A stretch of DNA of 64,000 nucleotides from Cytobacillus depressus (GCF_008923245.1 NZ_WBOS01000001.1:434001-498000), one strand, 5' to 3'; counted from the first letter of the stretch, positions 8,824 through 17,802 are shown. Notes: generated by a model not told the origin, from the letters alone. Numbers and translations: made by a program.

Positions 8824-8960
8824 ACAGAAAAATAGTTGTTATTCTTGTTGAAGTCATAAGAAAAGACTGCCAAATTGGTATTATCCCCTTTAAGTAGACA
8901 GTGTTAAAAGCCCATGATTTAATCATGGATGCTACACTACTACTTGGAGGGGATTTTTCT

Positions 8961-9302
8961 ATGGCAAAAAAAGGACAAACCTTTAAACACTATACAGAAG
9001 ATTTTAAGTTGAAAGCAGTCGAGATGTATTTGAATGGTGATGGTAGCTACAAATCCTTGTCTAAACAACTAGGGTTAAAAAATTCTACTCAGTTAAAGAG
9101 TTGGGTAAAGAAATATGAAGAAGGCGGTAGTCTAGTTGATAAAAGAGGGAAAATGTCATCTATAGATAATCCACTTATGGGGAGACCTAAAACAAAATTT
9201 CAAAGTGTAGGGGAAGAACGAGATTACTACAAGGCACAAGTTGAATATTTAAAAAAGCGCTATCCAAATCTACACGGGGTGGTGAAATCAAGAAATCAGT
9301 AA
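8961..9302 (+). CDS. IS3-family transposase OrfA
   Basis: A 113-aa DNA-binding protein. The helix-turn-helix region covers FKLKAVEMYLNGDGSYKSL to KSWVKKYEEGG, and a leucine-rich coiled segment (EERDYYKAQVEYLKKRYP) follows. ATG 8961 has a GGAGGGG site; the in-frame ATG further upstream falls in the terminal repeat. A canonical A AAA AAG heptamer at 9251-9257 allows a -1 shift into orfB. Confidence 0.88.
   Translation: MAKKGQTFKHYTEDFKLKAVEMYLNGDGSYKSLSKQLGLKNSTQLKSWVKKYEEGGSLVDKRGKMSSIDNPLMGRPKTKFQSVGEERDYYKAQVEYLKKRYPNLHGVVKSRNQ
9251..9257 (+). other. Programmed -1 frameshift site
   Basis: The heptamer AAAAAAG is read as A AAA AAG in the orfA frame (Leu-Lys-Lys). A -1 slip leads into an open frame that continues through ATG 9323 into orfB without a stop, giving an OrfAB fusion transposase, as known for IS3 elements. 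Confidence 0.75.
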
Positions 9303-9322
9303 GGTTCGAGATTATTATTGAA

Positions 9323-10150
9323 ATGAAGCAAACGTACCCTATTACATGGCTTACTGAAATAGCAGAGGTCAAACGTTCAAGTTATTATAAATGGGTAAAG
9401 ACAATAGCATTACGTGAGAAGAGAATGAAGCAGGATCAAGATTTAATGGAGAAAATGCTTTCTGTCCACAACCAGCATAAAGAGTTTGGATATCCTAGGA
9501 TGGTAATCGCACTCAGAGAAAAAGGGTTCATAGTAAACCATAAAAAGGTTTATCGATTAATGAAGTTAATGGGCATTCAATCAGTAATCAGAAAGAAATG
9601 GAGATATTTTGGTAAGAAAGGTTCTAAGGTATACCCGAACTTGGTTAATCGTGAATTCAAAAATAGAAAGAAAAATGAAGTACTAGTAAGTGATATAACA
9701 TATATTCCCTTCCAAAATAAATTTTACTATCTATCTGTAGTTCAGGACCTTTATAATAATGAAATTGTTTCTTGGAAGGTTTCAGACAGAAATAATTTAA
9801 AATTGGTTTTAGATACCATAGAGGACCTCAATAAAAAAAGAAACGTGTATGGAACCATCCTCCATTCAGATCAAGGATTCCAATACACGTCTAAGAAATA
9901 CAACAAACGATTAAACAAATACGGCATAAGAGGCAGCCACTCTCGCAAAGGAAACTGCCTAGATAATGCCTGTATTGAATCGTTCTTTTCCCATTTCAAA
10001 ACAGAAATGTTGTATCAATATGATTTTAGAACAGAAGAAGAGTTGATTCAAGCTATAGAAACATATATGTATCATTACAATTATAAGAGATTCCAAAAAC
10101 GACTAAACCACCGTGCTCCGGTAGAATACCGTATCACGATGGCTGCGTAG
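9323..10150 (+). CDS. IS3-family transposase OrfB (DDE integrase core)
   Basis: A 275-aa catalytic subunit. The N-terminal HTH_21 part is followed by the rve core. The DDE residues are visible as Asp in VSDITYIPF, Asp in ILHSDQGFQYTS, and Glu in DNACIESFFSHFKTE. The C-terminus carries the usual YNYKRFQKRLNHRAPVEY motif. It is probably made mainly as an OrfAB fusion by -1 frameshifting. The frame is intact. Confidence 0.93.
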   Translation: MKQTYPITWLTEIAEVKRSSYYKWVKTIALREKRMKQDQDLMEKMLSVHNQHKEFGYPRMVIALREKGFIVNHKKVYRLMKLMGIQSVIRKKWRYFGKKGSKVYPNLVNREFKNRKKNEVLVSDITYIPFQNKFYYLSVVQDLYNNEIVSWKVSDRNNLKLVLDTIEDLNKKRNVYGTILHSDQGFQYTSKKYNKRLNKYGIRGSHSRKGNCLDNACIESFFSHFKTEMLYQYDFRTEEELIQAIETYMYHYNYKRFQKRLNHRAPVEYRITMAA

Positions 10151-10209
10151 TCTTTTTTGAGCTGTCTACTTGACAGGGGTAAGTTCAAATAGACAGTCTT
10201 TTTCTCCTT

Positions 10210-11373
10210 TTAATGCGATATCTTCCCGTATTTCCCACCGCCGCCTGCAGAAAGATTCAGTTTTCCTTCTCTTGCTTTCATTATAAGTTCAGCTGTTTTA
10301 ACTGGGATAATTTCACTTAGGTTTTCAAATGAAACCTCGTGTAAGATCGCCATTTCTGTTCCGAAGTGATCGAGTAGTTTTCCGAGCATTTTTGGACCAA
10401 GTCCTGGAATAAATTCTAACGGAACTTGGTGCACATAAGGCGGGCGATTTGCTGGTGATGCATCGGCTGTTTTTAATTCTGCAATTCGGTCAGCGACCCC
10501 TTTAATATATTTAGTACTGCCGCAATGTGCACATTCATTTTGTTCGGGATCAAACGGGACGAAGCATTGGGAGCATACCGTTTGATGATATTTTCCGAGA
10601 AGCGGGTCGAGACCGTAATTGGCTTCAATTCTACGTCCATCTTCCCCTTTTAGCGCCAAACTCAATTCAAGAAATGATGGCCCCTTTATATGAAGAACAT
10701 GATATTCCCTAGCAATTTTCTTTAAAGAATGTGCATCCGAATTGGTTAAGAACGAATACTGATGCAGCTCTTTAATTTGATCTGCCATTGCTGTATCTGC
10801 ACTTAACCCAAGCTCAATCGCATCAATCTGGTCTTTGTTAAACACTTCTTCTAAAGACCGATGAACACCTTTTCCATATAAGCTTTTAAAAGGAGTAAAT
10901 ACATGGGCAGGAATGAATAATCCGCCTAGCTCCTTCACTTTTGATTGGAGGTTACGGCCCGAGACGTAAATTCTTTGTGAGCTTAGGGTTATATTTTTGA
11001 GATGCTGTGAAAGCCAAATCGAAAACTCTTCCATAATCGCTAAGTTGGGAAAGTAACAAAGCACATGAATCGGCCCTTGACAATGCTCATCGTAAATTTC
11101 CAACTCAGACCCTGGGATGATTGTTAAATCTCCATATTGTAAACCGCCTTCTGGATGCTCTGTCACATCCCCAGTTTCCATGAGCTGAGCAATTTCCATA
11201 ATTACTTCTGGTGAATGACAATCAATAATCCCAATCATATTTAACCCTTTTTCATTTCTTGCGTGCTCAATAATATTCGTAAACGTAAGTGATTTTGCCC
11301 CCGTGATTTTAACCGGTTTGCCAGTGATCGTTCGGCCAATATGAATATGTAAATCTGAATAATAATTGTTCAT
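10210..11373 (-). CDS. yqxK: Endonuclease Q family protein (YqxK-like)
   Basis: EndoQ enzymes cut DNA 5' of deaminated bases (hypoxanthine, uracil) and abasic sites. Order of parts: an N-terminal PHP metal-dependent phosphoesterase domain (SDLHIHIG, IIDCHSPEV, PAHVFTPFKSLYG, LTNSDAHS), a zinc finger at about residues 265-290 (CSQC...CAHCGS), and a C-terminal helix-hairpin-helix (FIPGLGPKMLGKLLDHFG). At 387 aa length is usual. Its ATG directly abuts the nudF stop codon, so the two are translationally coupled, a sensible pairing of repair and nucleotide clean-up. Confidence 0.88.
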   Translation of the reverse strand: MNNYYSDLHIHIGRTITGKPVKITGAKSLTFTNIIEHARNEKGLNMIGIIDCHSPEVIMEIAQLMETGDVTEHPEGGLQYGDLTIIPGSELEIYDEHCQGPIHVLCYFPNLAIMEEFSIWLSQHLKNITLSSQRIYVSGRNLQSKVKELGGLFIPAHVFTPFKSLYGKGVHRSLEEVFNKDQIDAIELGLSADTAMADQIKELHQYSFLTNSDAHSLKKIAREYHVLHIKGPSFLELSLALKGEDGRRIEANYGLDPLLGKYHQTVCSQCFVPFDPEQNECAHCGSTKYIKGVADRIAELKTADASPANRPPYVHQVPLEFIPGLGPKMLGKLLDHFGTEMAILHEVSFENLSEIIPVKTAELIMKAREGKLNLSAGGGGKYGKISH

Positions 11374-11925
11374 TTATTTTTTCAAAGCCTTTTGAAGTTG
11401 CAAATATTGAACAGCATACGCAGTTTTTGCATCGTAAATTTTCTTTTCTACTATGAGCTGCTCTGCTTCTTCTAGCGTCAGCTCAAGCAAGTTTACGAAT
11501 TCATCCTCATCTGGTGGTGCAGGATTTTCCTTTTTCACTAAGCCCTTTGCGATGTATAAATGAATAATTTCATCTGCAAATCCAGGGGATGTGTAGAAGG
11601 AAATTAGCCACTCCATTTCTTTGCATTCATAGCCAGTCTCTTCTTCAAGCTCCCGTTTTGCACAAACTTCCGGGTCTTCTCCTACCTCAAGCTTACCTGC
11701 GGGAATTTCCACAATTGCTTTTTCCAATGCTTTTCGATATTGCTCGACCATAATAATCTTTTGATCATCTGTTAACGCAATGACTGCAACTGCACCGGGA
11801 TGTTTGATAATTTCACGCTTAGACATGTTACCGTTCGGAAGCTCAACATCCTCCACTTGCAGACTAATTACTTTCCCAGTGAAAAGTTTTTCTATCTTGA
11901 CCGTCTTTTCTTCTAGGCGACTCAT
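11374..11925 (-). CDS. nudF: ADP-ribose pyrophosphatase (Nudix)
   Basis: Hydrolyses ADP-ribose to AMP and ribose-5-phosphate. The Nudix box is complete: GKLEVGEDPEVCAKRELEEE then TGY. The preceding PGAVAVIALT and following FYTSPGFADEIIHLY are typical of this subfamily. The frame is open to 11979, but ATG 11925 (MSRLEEKTVKIEK) aligns with the B. subtilis start and has an AGGAGTG site. It is followed without a gap by the EndoQ gene and is divergent from mciZ, as in B. subtilis. Confidence 0.93.
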   Translation of the reverse strand: MSRLEEKTVKIEKLFTGKVISLQVEDVELPNGNMSKREIIKHPGAVAVIALTDDQKIIMVEQYRKALEKAIVEIPAGKLEVGEDPEVCAKRELEEETGYECKEMEWLISFYTSPGFADEIIHLYIAKGLVKKENPAPPDEDEFVNLLELTLEEAEQLIVEKKIYDAKTAYAVQYLQLQKALKK

Positions 11926-12001
11926 AATTTCAGTCACTCCTGTTCTATTCCGAATAAGTTTACTCATACATATTATCATACTTTAATTGGGGGAATATGA
12001 A

Positions 12002-12136
12002 ATGAAAATATATGTTCACGAGAAGGGCGTCGTCCTAGTCGGCAAGGCATGGGAGATTAGAGAAAAACTAAAGGAATATGACAAGGATTTCCGATTGGTT
12101 AAGGATTGGGTGGAGTTTAAGAAGACCCGATCTTGA
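12002..12136 (+). CDS. mciZ: Z-ring formation inhibitor MciZ, 44 aa
   Basis: Mother-cell peptide that caps FtsZ filaments and blocks Z-ring assembly during sporulation. The frame reads MKIYVHEKGVVLVGKAWEIR then EKLKEYDKDFRLVKDWVEF; the core KGVVLVGKAWEIR and KLKEY match B. subtilis MciZ (40 aa). ATG 12002 follows GGGGGA at good spacing. It is divergent from nudF and upstream of yqkF, the same setting as in B. subtilis. A CATAC-type sigma-E -10 element is present about 20-35 bases upstream, but no convincing -35 was found. Confidence 0.88.
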   Translation: MKIYVHEKGVVLVGKAWEIREKLKEYDKDFRLVKDWVEFKKTRS

Positions 12137-12149
12137 ATGGGGGATATTG

Positions 12150-12229
12150 GAAAGTTCTGAGATATTGTGGAAGTCGCCGATATATCCGGAATGTCGCCGA
12201 TATATCCGAAAAGTTACTGATATATAGAA
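12150..12229. repeat. Tandem array of 20-bp units
   Basis: Four imperfect units of 20 bases follow mciZ. The two central units share GTCGCCGATATATCCG; the outer units (AAAGTTCTGAGATATTGTGG and AAAGTTACTGATATATAGAA) are divergent. A single related unit occurs about 39 kb away at 51483-51503. The rest of 12137-12347 shows no gene. Confidence 0.7.
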
Positions 12230-12347
12230 TGGTACATGATATTCAAGGTTCATTGACCATGAACAGTTTGAAAAAGGCCTTTTTATTTGTGATCTACTCA
12301 TTTCATTCGTTAAAATAAAATGAAAAGATGAAATTGAGGTAATTTTT

Positions 12348-13259
12348 ATGAAAAAAAGACAGTTAGGCCAAACTGATTTGTATGTAAGTGAGCTTGGACT
12401 TGGGTGCATGTCCCTTGGTACAGATGCAAATAAAGCACAGGAAATCATTGAAACCGCATTAGATGAAGGCATTAATTATTTTGATACAGCTGATTTATAT
12501 GATTTTGGTGAAAACGAGAAGATTATCGGCCAAGTGCTTAAAAGTGTGAGAGATCAAGTCATTATTGCAACGAAGGCGGGGAACCACTGGAATGAAAACA
12601 AAGATAGCTGGAGCTGGGATCCTTCCAAAAAGTATATTAAAGAAGCAGTCAAAGCAAGCTTAACCAGGCTTGGTACGGATTATATTGATTTATTTCAACT
12701 TCATGGCGGAACCATCGAAGATCCTATTGAGGAAACGATTGAAGCATTTGAGGAATTAAAAAAAGAAGGACTCATTCGCTATTACGGCATCTCTTCCATT
12801 CGGCCAAATGTTATTCGTGAATACATTAAAAAATCCAATATTGTTTCTGTCATGATTCAATACAGTATTCTAGATCGCCGCCCTGAAGAGGAAGTACTTC
12901 CACTTCTGAAGAAAAATGGTATTGGAGCTGTTACTCGGGGACCGCTTGCGAAAGGGCTATTAAGTGAAAAGATGCTAGAAAAAGCAACGGAAAAAGGATA
13001 CCTAGACTATCATTTAGAAGACTTACAGGAAGTGATTCCACTGCTGCGTGACAGACTTTCTGATTCTCGTTCGATGACTGAAATAGCACTTCAATATAAT
13101 TTAGCTGATCCAGCTGTCTCTTCGGTCATTGCGGGTGCAAGCAGTGTCCAACAAGTGAAAGAAAACGCAAAAGCCATTTCAGTGGCGCCACTATTGGAGG
13201 AAGAAATAGCCATTATTAGATCCATTACAAAAATGAACTTATATGACCAACACAGATAA
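12348..13259 (+). CDS. yqkF: Aldo/keto reductase (YqkF family)
   Basis: NAD(P)H-dependent oxidoreductase with a TIM-barrel fold; natural substrate unknown. Catalytic tetrad residues are visible: Asp and Tyr in YFDTADLYDFGENE, Lys in IATKAGNHW, and His in FQLHGGTIED. The C-terminal cofactor segment SVIAGASSVQQVKENA is typical. At 303 aa it is full length. ATG 12348 has a GAGGT site. Position downstream of mciZ and facing yqkE matches B. subtilis. Confidence 0.9.
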   Translation: MKKRQLGQTDLYVSELGLGCMSLGTDANKAQEIIETALDEGINYFDTADLYDFGENEKIIGQVLKSVRDQVIIATKAGNHWNENKDSWSWDPSKKYIKEAVKASLTRLGTDYIDLFQLHGGTIEDPIEETIEAFEELKKEGLIRYYGISSIRPNVIREYIKKSNIVSVMIQYSILDRRPEEEVLPLLKKNGIGAVTRGPLAKGLLSEKMLEKATEKGYLDYHLEDLQEVIPLLRDRLSDSRSMTEIALQYNLADPAVSSVIAGASSVQQVKENAKAISVAPLLEEEIAIIRSITKMNLYDQHR

Positions 13260-13300
13260 AATTGTGTAAACCGGGATATAGAACCTGTCCCCTTGTCCCT

Positions 13301-13335
13301 AAAAAAATCGCTTGAACCTTTCAAGCGATTTTTTT
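13301..13335. terminator. Bidirectional terminator between yqkF and yqkE
   Basis: AAAAAAATCGCTTGAA pairs perfectly with TTCAAGCGATTTTTTT across a 3-base loop. It serves both convergent genes. Confidence 0.9.
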
Positions 13336-13340
13336 ACATT

Positions 13341-13586
13341 TTACTTATAATCCTTCCAATTAAGATTGCTTTCACCGAACAATTCTTCGAAGCTTTTGTT
13401 CTTTTCGCGCAGTCGTCTTTCTTCTCTTTTTCTTGCTTCTTCCTCTTCTTTTTGTTTATCTTCCGCCGCTTTTAATTCTTGCTTTGTATTTTTTAATTTA
13501 GTCATTAATTCTTTGTTTAGCATATCCCCAAGCGTAATTGGTTTGTCATCCTTTTTCGGTTGGGAAGGCTGTTTTTTCTTTTTCAT
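13341..13586 (-). CDS. yqkE: YqkE family protein (DUF3886)
   Basis: An 81-aa highly charged protein of unknown role. The middle is a Lys/Glu-rich predicted coiled coil (KQELKAAEDKQKEEEEARKR), and the end KNKSFEELFGESNLNWKDYK matches B. subtilis YqkE. The frame is open to 13601, but ATG 13586 has GAGGGG at proper spacing and matches the family start. It lies about 60 bases after a VOC protein gene in the same direction. Confidence 0.85.
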   Translation of the reverse strand: MKKKKQPSQPKKDDKPITLGDMLNKELMTKLKNTKQELKAAEDKQKEEEEARKREERRLREKNKSFEELFGESNLNWKDYK

Positions 13587-13644
13587 CAAAATTCCCCTCA
13601 TTACATCATTTTTGGCAACTATTATATCATAATTGTCCCTTTTT

Positions 13645-14016
13645 TCACTTAAGAAACTCTAGAAACTCGATTCGATTGCCAAATGGATCATCGACAAAAA
13701 GGCGATTTCTCCCTTCAATTGGCGGTTCTTCTTTTATTTTGATACCCCTCTTCTCTAAATTCTCACGCAAGCCCGCTAAATTTTCTACGACTAAGCCTGG
13801 ATGGGCTTTTTTTGCGGGAACTAATTCCTCTTGCACCCCAATATGGATTTCCTGATTTCCGCATAAAAACCAGCAGCCGCCCCGTTTCTGAAGATTTTCC
13901 GGTTTTGGTATTTCTTCTAAACCGAGAATGTCTCCGAAAAATAATCTTGCCTGTTCTTCGCAGCCTTTTGGAGCTGCCAATTGGATATGATCGATTCCTT
14001 TAAATCTGAAGGCCAT
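13645..14016 (-). CDS. VOC (glyoxalase/dioxygenase superfamily) protein
   Basis: A 123-aa single-domain vicinal-oxygen-chelate protein. Metal-ligand candidates are His in IDHIQLAAP, the HIGV segment, and Glu in GNRIEFLEF; DDPFGNRIEF is the typical C-terminal motif. ATG 14016 with a GGAGAG site was preferred to the more upstream 14055 start. The function cannot be assigned from motifs; it could be a lyase, an epimerase or a resistance protein. It sits between yqkE and the CoA-transferase operon in the same direction. Confidence 0.8.
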   Translation of the reverse strand: MAFRFKGIDHIQLAAPKGCEEQARLFFGDILGLEEIPKPENLQKRGGCWFLCGNQEIHIGVQEELVPAKKAHPGLVVENLAGLRENLEKRGIKIKEEPPIEGRNRLFVDDPFGNRIEFLEFLK

Positions 14017-14078
14017 TCTGCTATTCTCTCCTTTTATTAAGAAAAGCACAGCCATTATAACTGTGCTCTTCGAAAATA

Positions 14079-14747
14079 TTAATATGCGTCTGTTACGACG
14101 TTTTCATCTACTTGTAATAAAGCTTCTGTAGACTGAACAACTTCTTCAATCGTATAGCCTTTAGCGACTTCAATCAGCTTAAGACCAGAATCGGTCACAT
14201 CAATGACCGCCCGTTCTGTAATGATCCGGTTTACAACTGCTTTACCCGTTAATGGAAGTGTACATTTTTTCAAGATTTTCGATTCACCGTTTTTATTCGT
14301 ATGATCCATGATGACGATAATTTTTCCAGCACCGTGAACGAGATCCATCGCTCCGCCCATTCCTTTGATCATCTTGCCCGGGATCATCCAGTTTGCGAGA
14401 TCACCATTTTCAGAGACTTCCATTCCTCCTAAAATAGCAATATTCACATGTCCGCCACGGATCATCGCGAAGGATTCGGCACTGTCAAAATATGCTGAAC
14501 CAGGAATAGCTGTAACCGTTTCTTTCCCGGCGTTGATTAAATCAGGGTCCACTGCCTCTTGAGAAGGATAAGGTCCTATGCCAAGCAAGCCATTCTCAGA
14601 TTGCAGCACAACTTGCTTGTCATCTGAAATATAGTTGGCAACAAGGGTCGGCATCCCAATCCCAAGATTGACATAAAAGCCATTTTCAATTTCCTTTTCA
14701 GCTCGTCTCGCAATTTTTTCACGAACTAATGCTTTATCATTGCTCAT
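14079..14747 (-). CDS. scoB: 3-oxoacid CoA-transferase subunit B
   Basis: Beta subunit of a class I CoA-transferase that moves CoA between succinyl- or acetyl-CoA and acetoacetate. The catalytic glutamate motif is visible as [12 protein letters not shown], and [14 protein letters not shown] is the typical N-terminal signature. At 222 aa length is usual. It follows the alpha subunit by 22 bases. Close to a thiolase and an HMG-CoA lyase, so acetoacetate is the likely substrate (scoB/atoA type); another short-chain acid is possible. Confidence 0.88.
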   Translation of the reverse strand: MSNDKALVREKIARRAEKEIENGFYVNLGIGMPTLVANYISDDKQVVLQSENGLLGIGPYPSQEAVDPDLINAGKETVTAIPGSAYFDSAESFAMIRGGHVNIAILGGMEVSENGDLANWMIPGKMIKGMGGAMDLVHGAGKIIVIMDHTNKNGESKILKKCTLPLTGKAVVNRIITERAVIDVTDSGLKLIEVAKGYTIEEVVQSTEALLQVDENVVTDAY

Positions 14748-14769
14748 AGCGTTTTCTCCTTCCTAACAG

Positions 14770-15459
14770 TTATTTCGCTACCGTCAGCCTTTCGATGCGT
14801 TTTTCCTGCTTTCCTTCAATTAATGTTTGCACATAAATGCTTGGTGTATGAATGTAGTTCGAGTCGAGCTCACCAATTTCATAAAGATTTTCCACTTCCG
14901 CAATTGTTACTTTTCCAGCGGCTGCTATCATTGGATTAAAGTTTCTGGCTGTTTTATGATAAATAAGATTTCCCATTTTATCAGCCTTCCAAGCCCTTAC
15001 TAAGCTAAAGTCAGCGGCTAGTGCTTCTTCAAGCAAGTATTCTTTGCCATTAAAAATCTTTGTTTCTTTTCCTTCGGCGATTGGCGTACCTACCCCAGCA
15101 GGAGTGTAAAAGGCTGGAATTCCGGCACCGCCCGCACGAATTTTTTCGGCTAGTGTTCCTTGCGGCAACAGTTCCACTTCAATTTCCCCGGATAAAACTT
15201 GTCTCTCAAACTCTTTATTTTCACCGACATAAGAGCCGACCATTTTCTTAATCTGTTTATTTTGTAAAAGCAGCCCTAGACCCCAATCATCTACCCCACA
15301 GTTATTCGAAATAACCGTTAAATCTTTAACGTCCTTTTCAACTAATGCTAGAATCAAATTTTCTGGGATTCCGCAAAGCCCGAAGCCCCCAACCATTAAA
15401 ACTGCACCATCATGAATATCCTTTACTGCCTCATTAAAAGACGAACAAATCTTTTTCAT
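14770..15459 (-). CDS. scoA: 3-oxoacid CoA-transferase subunit A
   Basis: Alpha subunit of the class I CoA-transferase. The CoA-binding signature [17 protein letters not shown] is at about residues 20-36, with [14 protein letters not shown] after it and the usual [19 protein letters not shown] near the end. ATG 15459 has a GGGGAGAG site and was preferred to 15477. It begins the two-subunit unit and lies about 50 bases after the thiolase gene, so thiolase, scoA and scoB probably form one operon. Confidence 0.9.
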   Translation of the reverse strand: MKKICSSFNEAVKDIHDGAVLMVGGFGLCGIPENLILALVEKDVKDLTVISNNCGVDDWGLGLLLQNKQIKKMVGSYVGENKEFERQVLSGEIEVELLPQGTLAEKIRAGGAGIPAFYTPAGVGTPIAEGKETKIFNGKEYLLEEALAADFSLVRAWKADKMGNLIYHKTARNFNPMIAAAGKVTIAEVENLYEIGELDSNYIHTPSIYVQTLIEGKQEKRIERLTVAK

Positions 15460-15512
15460 CTCATTCTCTCCCCTCATTCGAGAACGTTATTTATTTCCTC
15501 ATTTAATGTGTT

Positions 15513-16700
15513 TTACACGAGCTCAACAACAGTTGCCACACCTTGGCCTCCGCCGATGCATAAGGTAGCGAGCCCCTTTTTCGCTTGACGCTTTTTCATT
15601 TCGTGAATAAGTGTAACGAGGATTCTCGCACCGCTTGCCCCAATTGGATGCCCTAATGCGATTGCTCCCCCATTGACATTCAAAATGTCTTTATTGAATT
15701 GAAGCTCTCGATCGACAGCGAGTGATTGCGCTGCAAATGCCTCATTTGCTTCAATTAGCTCTAATTCCTCCATGGAGACAGATGCCTTTTCAAGTGCTTT
15801 TTTGACAGCTGTTACAGGCCCAATCCCCATAATGCTAGGGTCTACTCCGCTACTTGCGTTTCCTTTTATCGTTACTAATGGCTGGATACCAAGCTCATCA
15901 GCCTTCTCTCTGCTCATGACAATAAGAACCGCGGCTCCGTCATTAATGCCAGAAGCATTTCCGGCTGTGACACTGCCATCTTTTTTAAATGCTGGTCTTA
16001 ACGCAGCCAATTTTTCAGCCGTGGTTCCTTTTTTCGGATATTCGTCCGTATCAAAAACGATTGGATCGCCCTTTCTTTGCGGGATTTCAACAGGAACGAT
16101 TTCATCTTTAAATTTGCCTTCTTCAATGGCCTTTGCCGCTTTCAATTGGCTTGCAGCCGCAAACTCGTCCTGCTCCTCTCTGCATAGCCCATATTTGTCG
16201 CAAAGGTTTTCAGCTGTAATGCCCATATGATAATCATTAAAAGCACACATTAGCCCATCAGAAATCATCGTATCCAACAGCTGCTGATGTCCCATTTTGA
16301 AACCATTTCGTGCATTTTTTAATATGTAAGGTGCCTGGCTCATGTTCTCTATGCCGCCTGCAACTACAATTTCAGCATCGCCAGCCAAAATTGCCTGAGT
16401 TGCTAGATGAACAGCTTTTAATCCGGAGCCGCACACTTTATTGATCGTCATTGCGGAAACGCTTTCAGGAAGGCCTGCTTTAAGGGCAGCTTGTCTTGCC
16501 GGGTTTTGGCCTAGCCCTGCCTGCAAAACATTGCCAAGAATTACTTCATCAATCTGTTCAGGCTTTAATCCTGCTTTTTCAAGTGCGCCTTTAATAGCAA
16601 CTGCCCCTAGTTCAGGAGCCGATACATCCTTTAAGCTACCATTAAAATTGCCAATTGCTGTACGGACTGCGCTGACAATTACTACTTCTGTTTTTGACAT
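15513..16700 (-). CDS. Acetyl-CoA C-acetyltransferase (thiolase)
   Basis: Cleaves acetoacetyl-CoA to two acetyl-CoA, or condenses them. All thiolase signatures are present: the nucleophile Cys in [33 protein letters not shown] near residue 345, and the acid-base Cys in LCIGGGQG. The frame is open to 16754, but ATG 16700 ([17 protein letters not shown]) matches family starts and gives 395 aa. It heads the operon with scoAB and is divergent from HMG-CoA lyase, together giving leucine or ketone-body degradation to acetyl-CoA. Confidence 0.93.
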   Translation of the reverse strand: MSKTEVVIVSAVRTAIGNFNGSLKDVSAPELGAVAIKGALEKAGLKPEQIDEVILGNVLQAGLGQNPARQAALKAGLPESVSAMTINKVCGSGLKAVHLATQAILAGDAEIVVAGGIENMSQAPYILKNARNGFKMGHQQLLDTMISDGLMCAFNDYHMGITAENLCDKYGLCREEQDEFAAASQLKAAKAIEEGKFKDEIVPVEIPQRKGDPIVFDTDEYPKKGTTAEKLAALRPAFKKDGSVTAGNASGINDGAAVLIVMSREKADELGIQPLVTIKGNASSGVDPSIMGIGPVTAVKKALEKASVSMEELELIEANEAFAAQSLAVDRELQFNKDILNVNGGAIALGHPIGASGARILVTLIHEMKKRQAKKGLATLCIGGGQGVATVVELV

Positions 16701-16853
16701 CCTACTCAACCCTTTCTCGTCCATCTCAATAATTAACTTCGCTACATCACGCAAAATCCCTTTTATTTCGTCAAAATTTATATAATTCTTGCATTTAGAA
16801 ATGCCATCACACTAAAATTAAGAGAAAATAAACATAATAGAATTCAATTAAAA

Positions 16854-16867
16854 TGAAAGCGGCTACT
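16854..16867 (+). promoter_or_regulatory. Possible cre site upstream of HMG-CoA lyase
   Basis: TGAAAGCGGCTACT matches the cre consensus with two mismatches at defined positions. It lies 33 bases upstream of the chosen start. Catabolite repression of this degradation block would be expected, but the match is weak. Confidence 0.3.
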
Positions 16868-16899
16868 TACTGAAATTTTATGTGATGGGAGAGGGAAAC

Positions 16900-17802
16900 A
16901 TGACGCTTCAAATGCCTGAAAAAGTAACGATCATTGAGGTAGGTCCACGAGATGGACTGCAAAATGAAAAAGCATTTGTGCCAACAGATTTAAAAAAAGA
17001 TTTTATTAAAGGTTTAAAAAATGCTGGTATTACTGAAATGGAGCTTACATCCTTTGTCTCGCCGAAATGGGTTCCGCAAATGAGGGATGCGGCCGAAATT
17101 GCCGCAAGCAGTCTAGATAATCGCGGACGGAATATTGTGCTAGCCCCTAATCGGAAAGGGATTGATAGAGTTTACACAACAAATGTGAAGGCTGTTGCTG
17201 TTTTTGTTGGGGTCAGTAACACTTTTAATCAAAAAAATATTAATAAAACAACACAAGAAAGCTTGGACGAGCTCGCTCCGATTATTAAGGAATTAAAAGA
17301 AAAAGAATTTTTTGTCCGTGCCTGTATTTCTACCGCCTTTTACTGTCCTTATGAAGGTAAAATCAAGCAAGAGGATACATTGAATTTATGCCGGCAGTTT
17401 GTAGAGACAGGAGTCGATGAGTTAAGTGTTGCCGATACAATTGGGATGGCGGCACCGCATGAATCTTATGCTTTATTTAGCAGCTTGAAAAAAGAATTTC
17501 CCGATGTTTTACTGACGGCCCATTTTCATGATACAAGAAAACTCGCCCTTACCAATATTTTTGCTGCTTTACAAGCCGGTATTGATCGCTTCGATACGTC
17601 AGCTGGCGGATTAGGCGGCTGTCCATTTGCTCCGGGAGCGGCCGGAAACGCCGCAACAGAGGATGTTGTCTATATGCTTCAGCGGATGGGGATCGAAACA
17701 AATATTGATTTAGAAAAATTACTCGAGGCGATCAAGATTGTTGAGCCCCATTTATCCCGGCCGATTGAAAGCACTTATTACTTGCGTCATGCCCATCAAT
17801 GA
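16900..17802 (+). CDS. mvaB: Hydroxymethylglutaryl-CoA lyase
   Basis: Splits HMG-CoA into acetoacetate and acetyl-CoA, the last step of leucine degradation. A TIM-barrel of the HMGL-like family: EVGPRDGLQNEK (metal Asp and catalytic Arg) at the start, TAHFHDTRKLALTN with metal histidines, and the signature SAGGLGGCPFAPGAAGN with the reactive Cys. ATG 16900 follows a strong GGGAGAGGG site and was preferred to GTG 16882. Acetoacetate made here can be activated by the divergent CoA-transferase and split by the thiolase. Confidence 0.94.
   Translation: MTLQMPEKVTIIEVGPRDGLQNEKAFVPTDLKKDFIKGLKNAGITEMELTSFVSPKWVPQMRDAAEIAASSLDNRGRNIVLAPNRKGIDRVYTTNVKAVAVFVGVSNTFNQKNINKTTQESLDELAPIIKELKEKEFFVRACISTAFYCPYEGKIKQEDTLNLCRQFVETGVDELSVADTIGMAAPHESYALFSSLKKEFPDVLLTAHFHDTRKLALTNIFAALQAGIDRFDTSAGGLGGCPFAPGAAGNAATEDVVYMLQRMGIETNIDLEKLLEAIKIVEPHLSRPIESTYYLRHAHQ

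Larger units (their letters stand above)
8885..10178 (+). mobile_element. IS3-family (IS150-like) insertion sequence
   Basis: A complete element of about 1.3 kb. The ends are imperfect inverted repeats sharing AAGTAGACAG next to a CCCC/GGGG edge (8885-8901 and 10162-10178). Inside are orfA (helix-turn-helix) and orfB (DDE transposase) in the -1 frame with an A6G slippery site. No clear target duplication was found. Both frames are intact, so it may still be active. It lies between the convergent acetyltransferase and EndoQ genes. Confidence 0.88.
8861..10202. terminator. Bidirectional terminator apparently split by the IS element
   Basis: AAAAGACTG at 8861-8869 and CAGTCTTTT at 10194-10202 are perfect inverted complements lying just outside the IS3 element, between two convergent genes. 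With the IS removed they would form a normal stem with a T tail. The reconstruction is inference. Confidence 0.5.

Noticed and set aside
12150..12229. CRISPR array
   Set aside because: The 20-base units are contiguous without spacers and imperfect.
13270..13300. Riboswitch-like motif near CCTGTCCCCTTGTCCC
   Set aside because: A short C/T-rich run just before a terminator, with no structure; probably a common low-complexity repeat.
13366..13855. Long plus-strand ORFs over yqkE and the VOC gene
   Set aside because: Shadows of minus-strand genes; Phe/Ser-rich peptides come from Lys/Glu-rich coiled-coil codons read backwards.
15772..16230. 152-aa plus-strand ORF
   Set aside because: Antisense to the thiolase gene, no ribosome site, no family.
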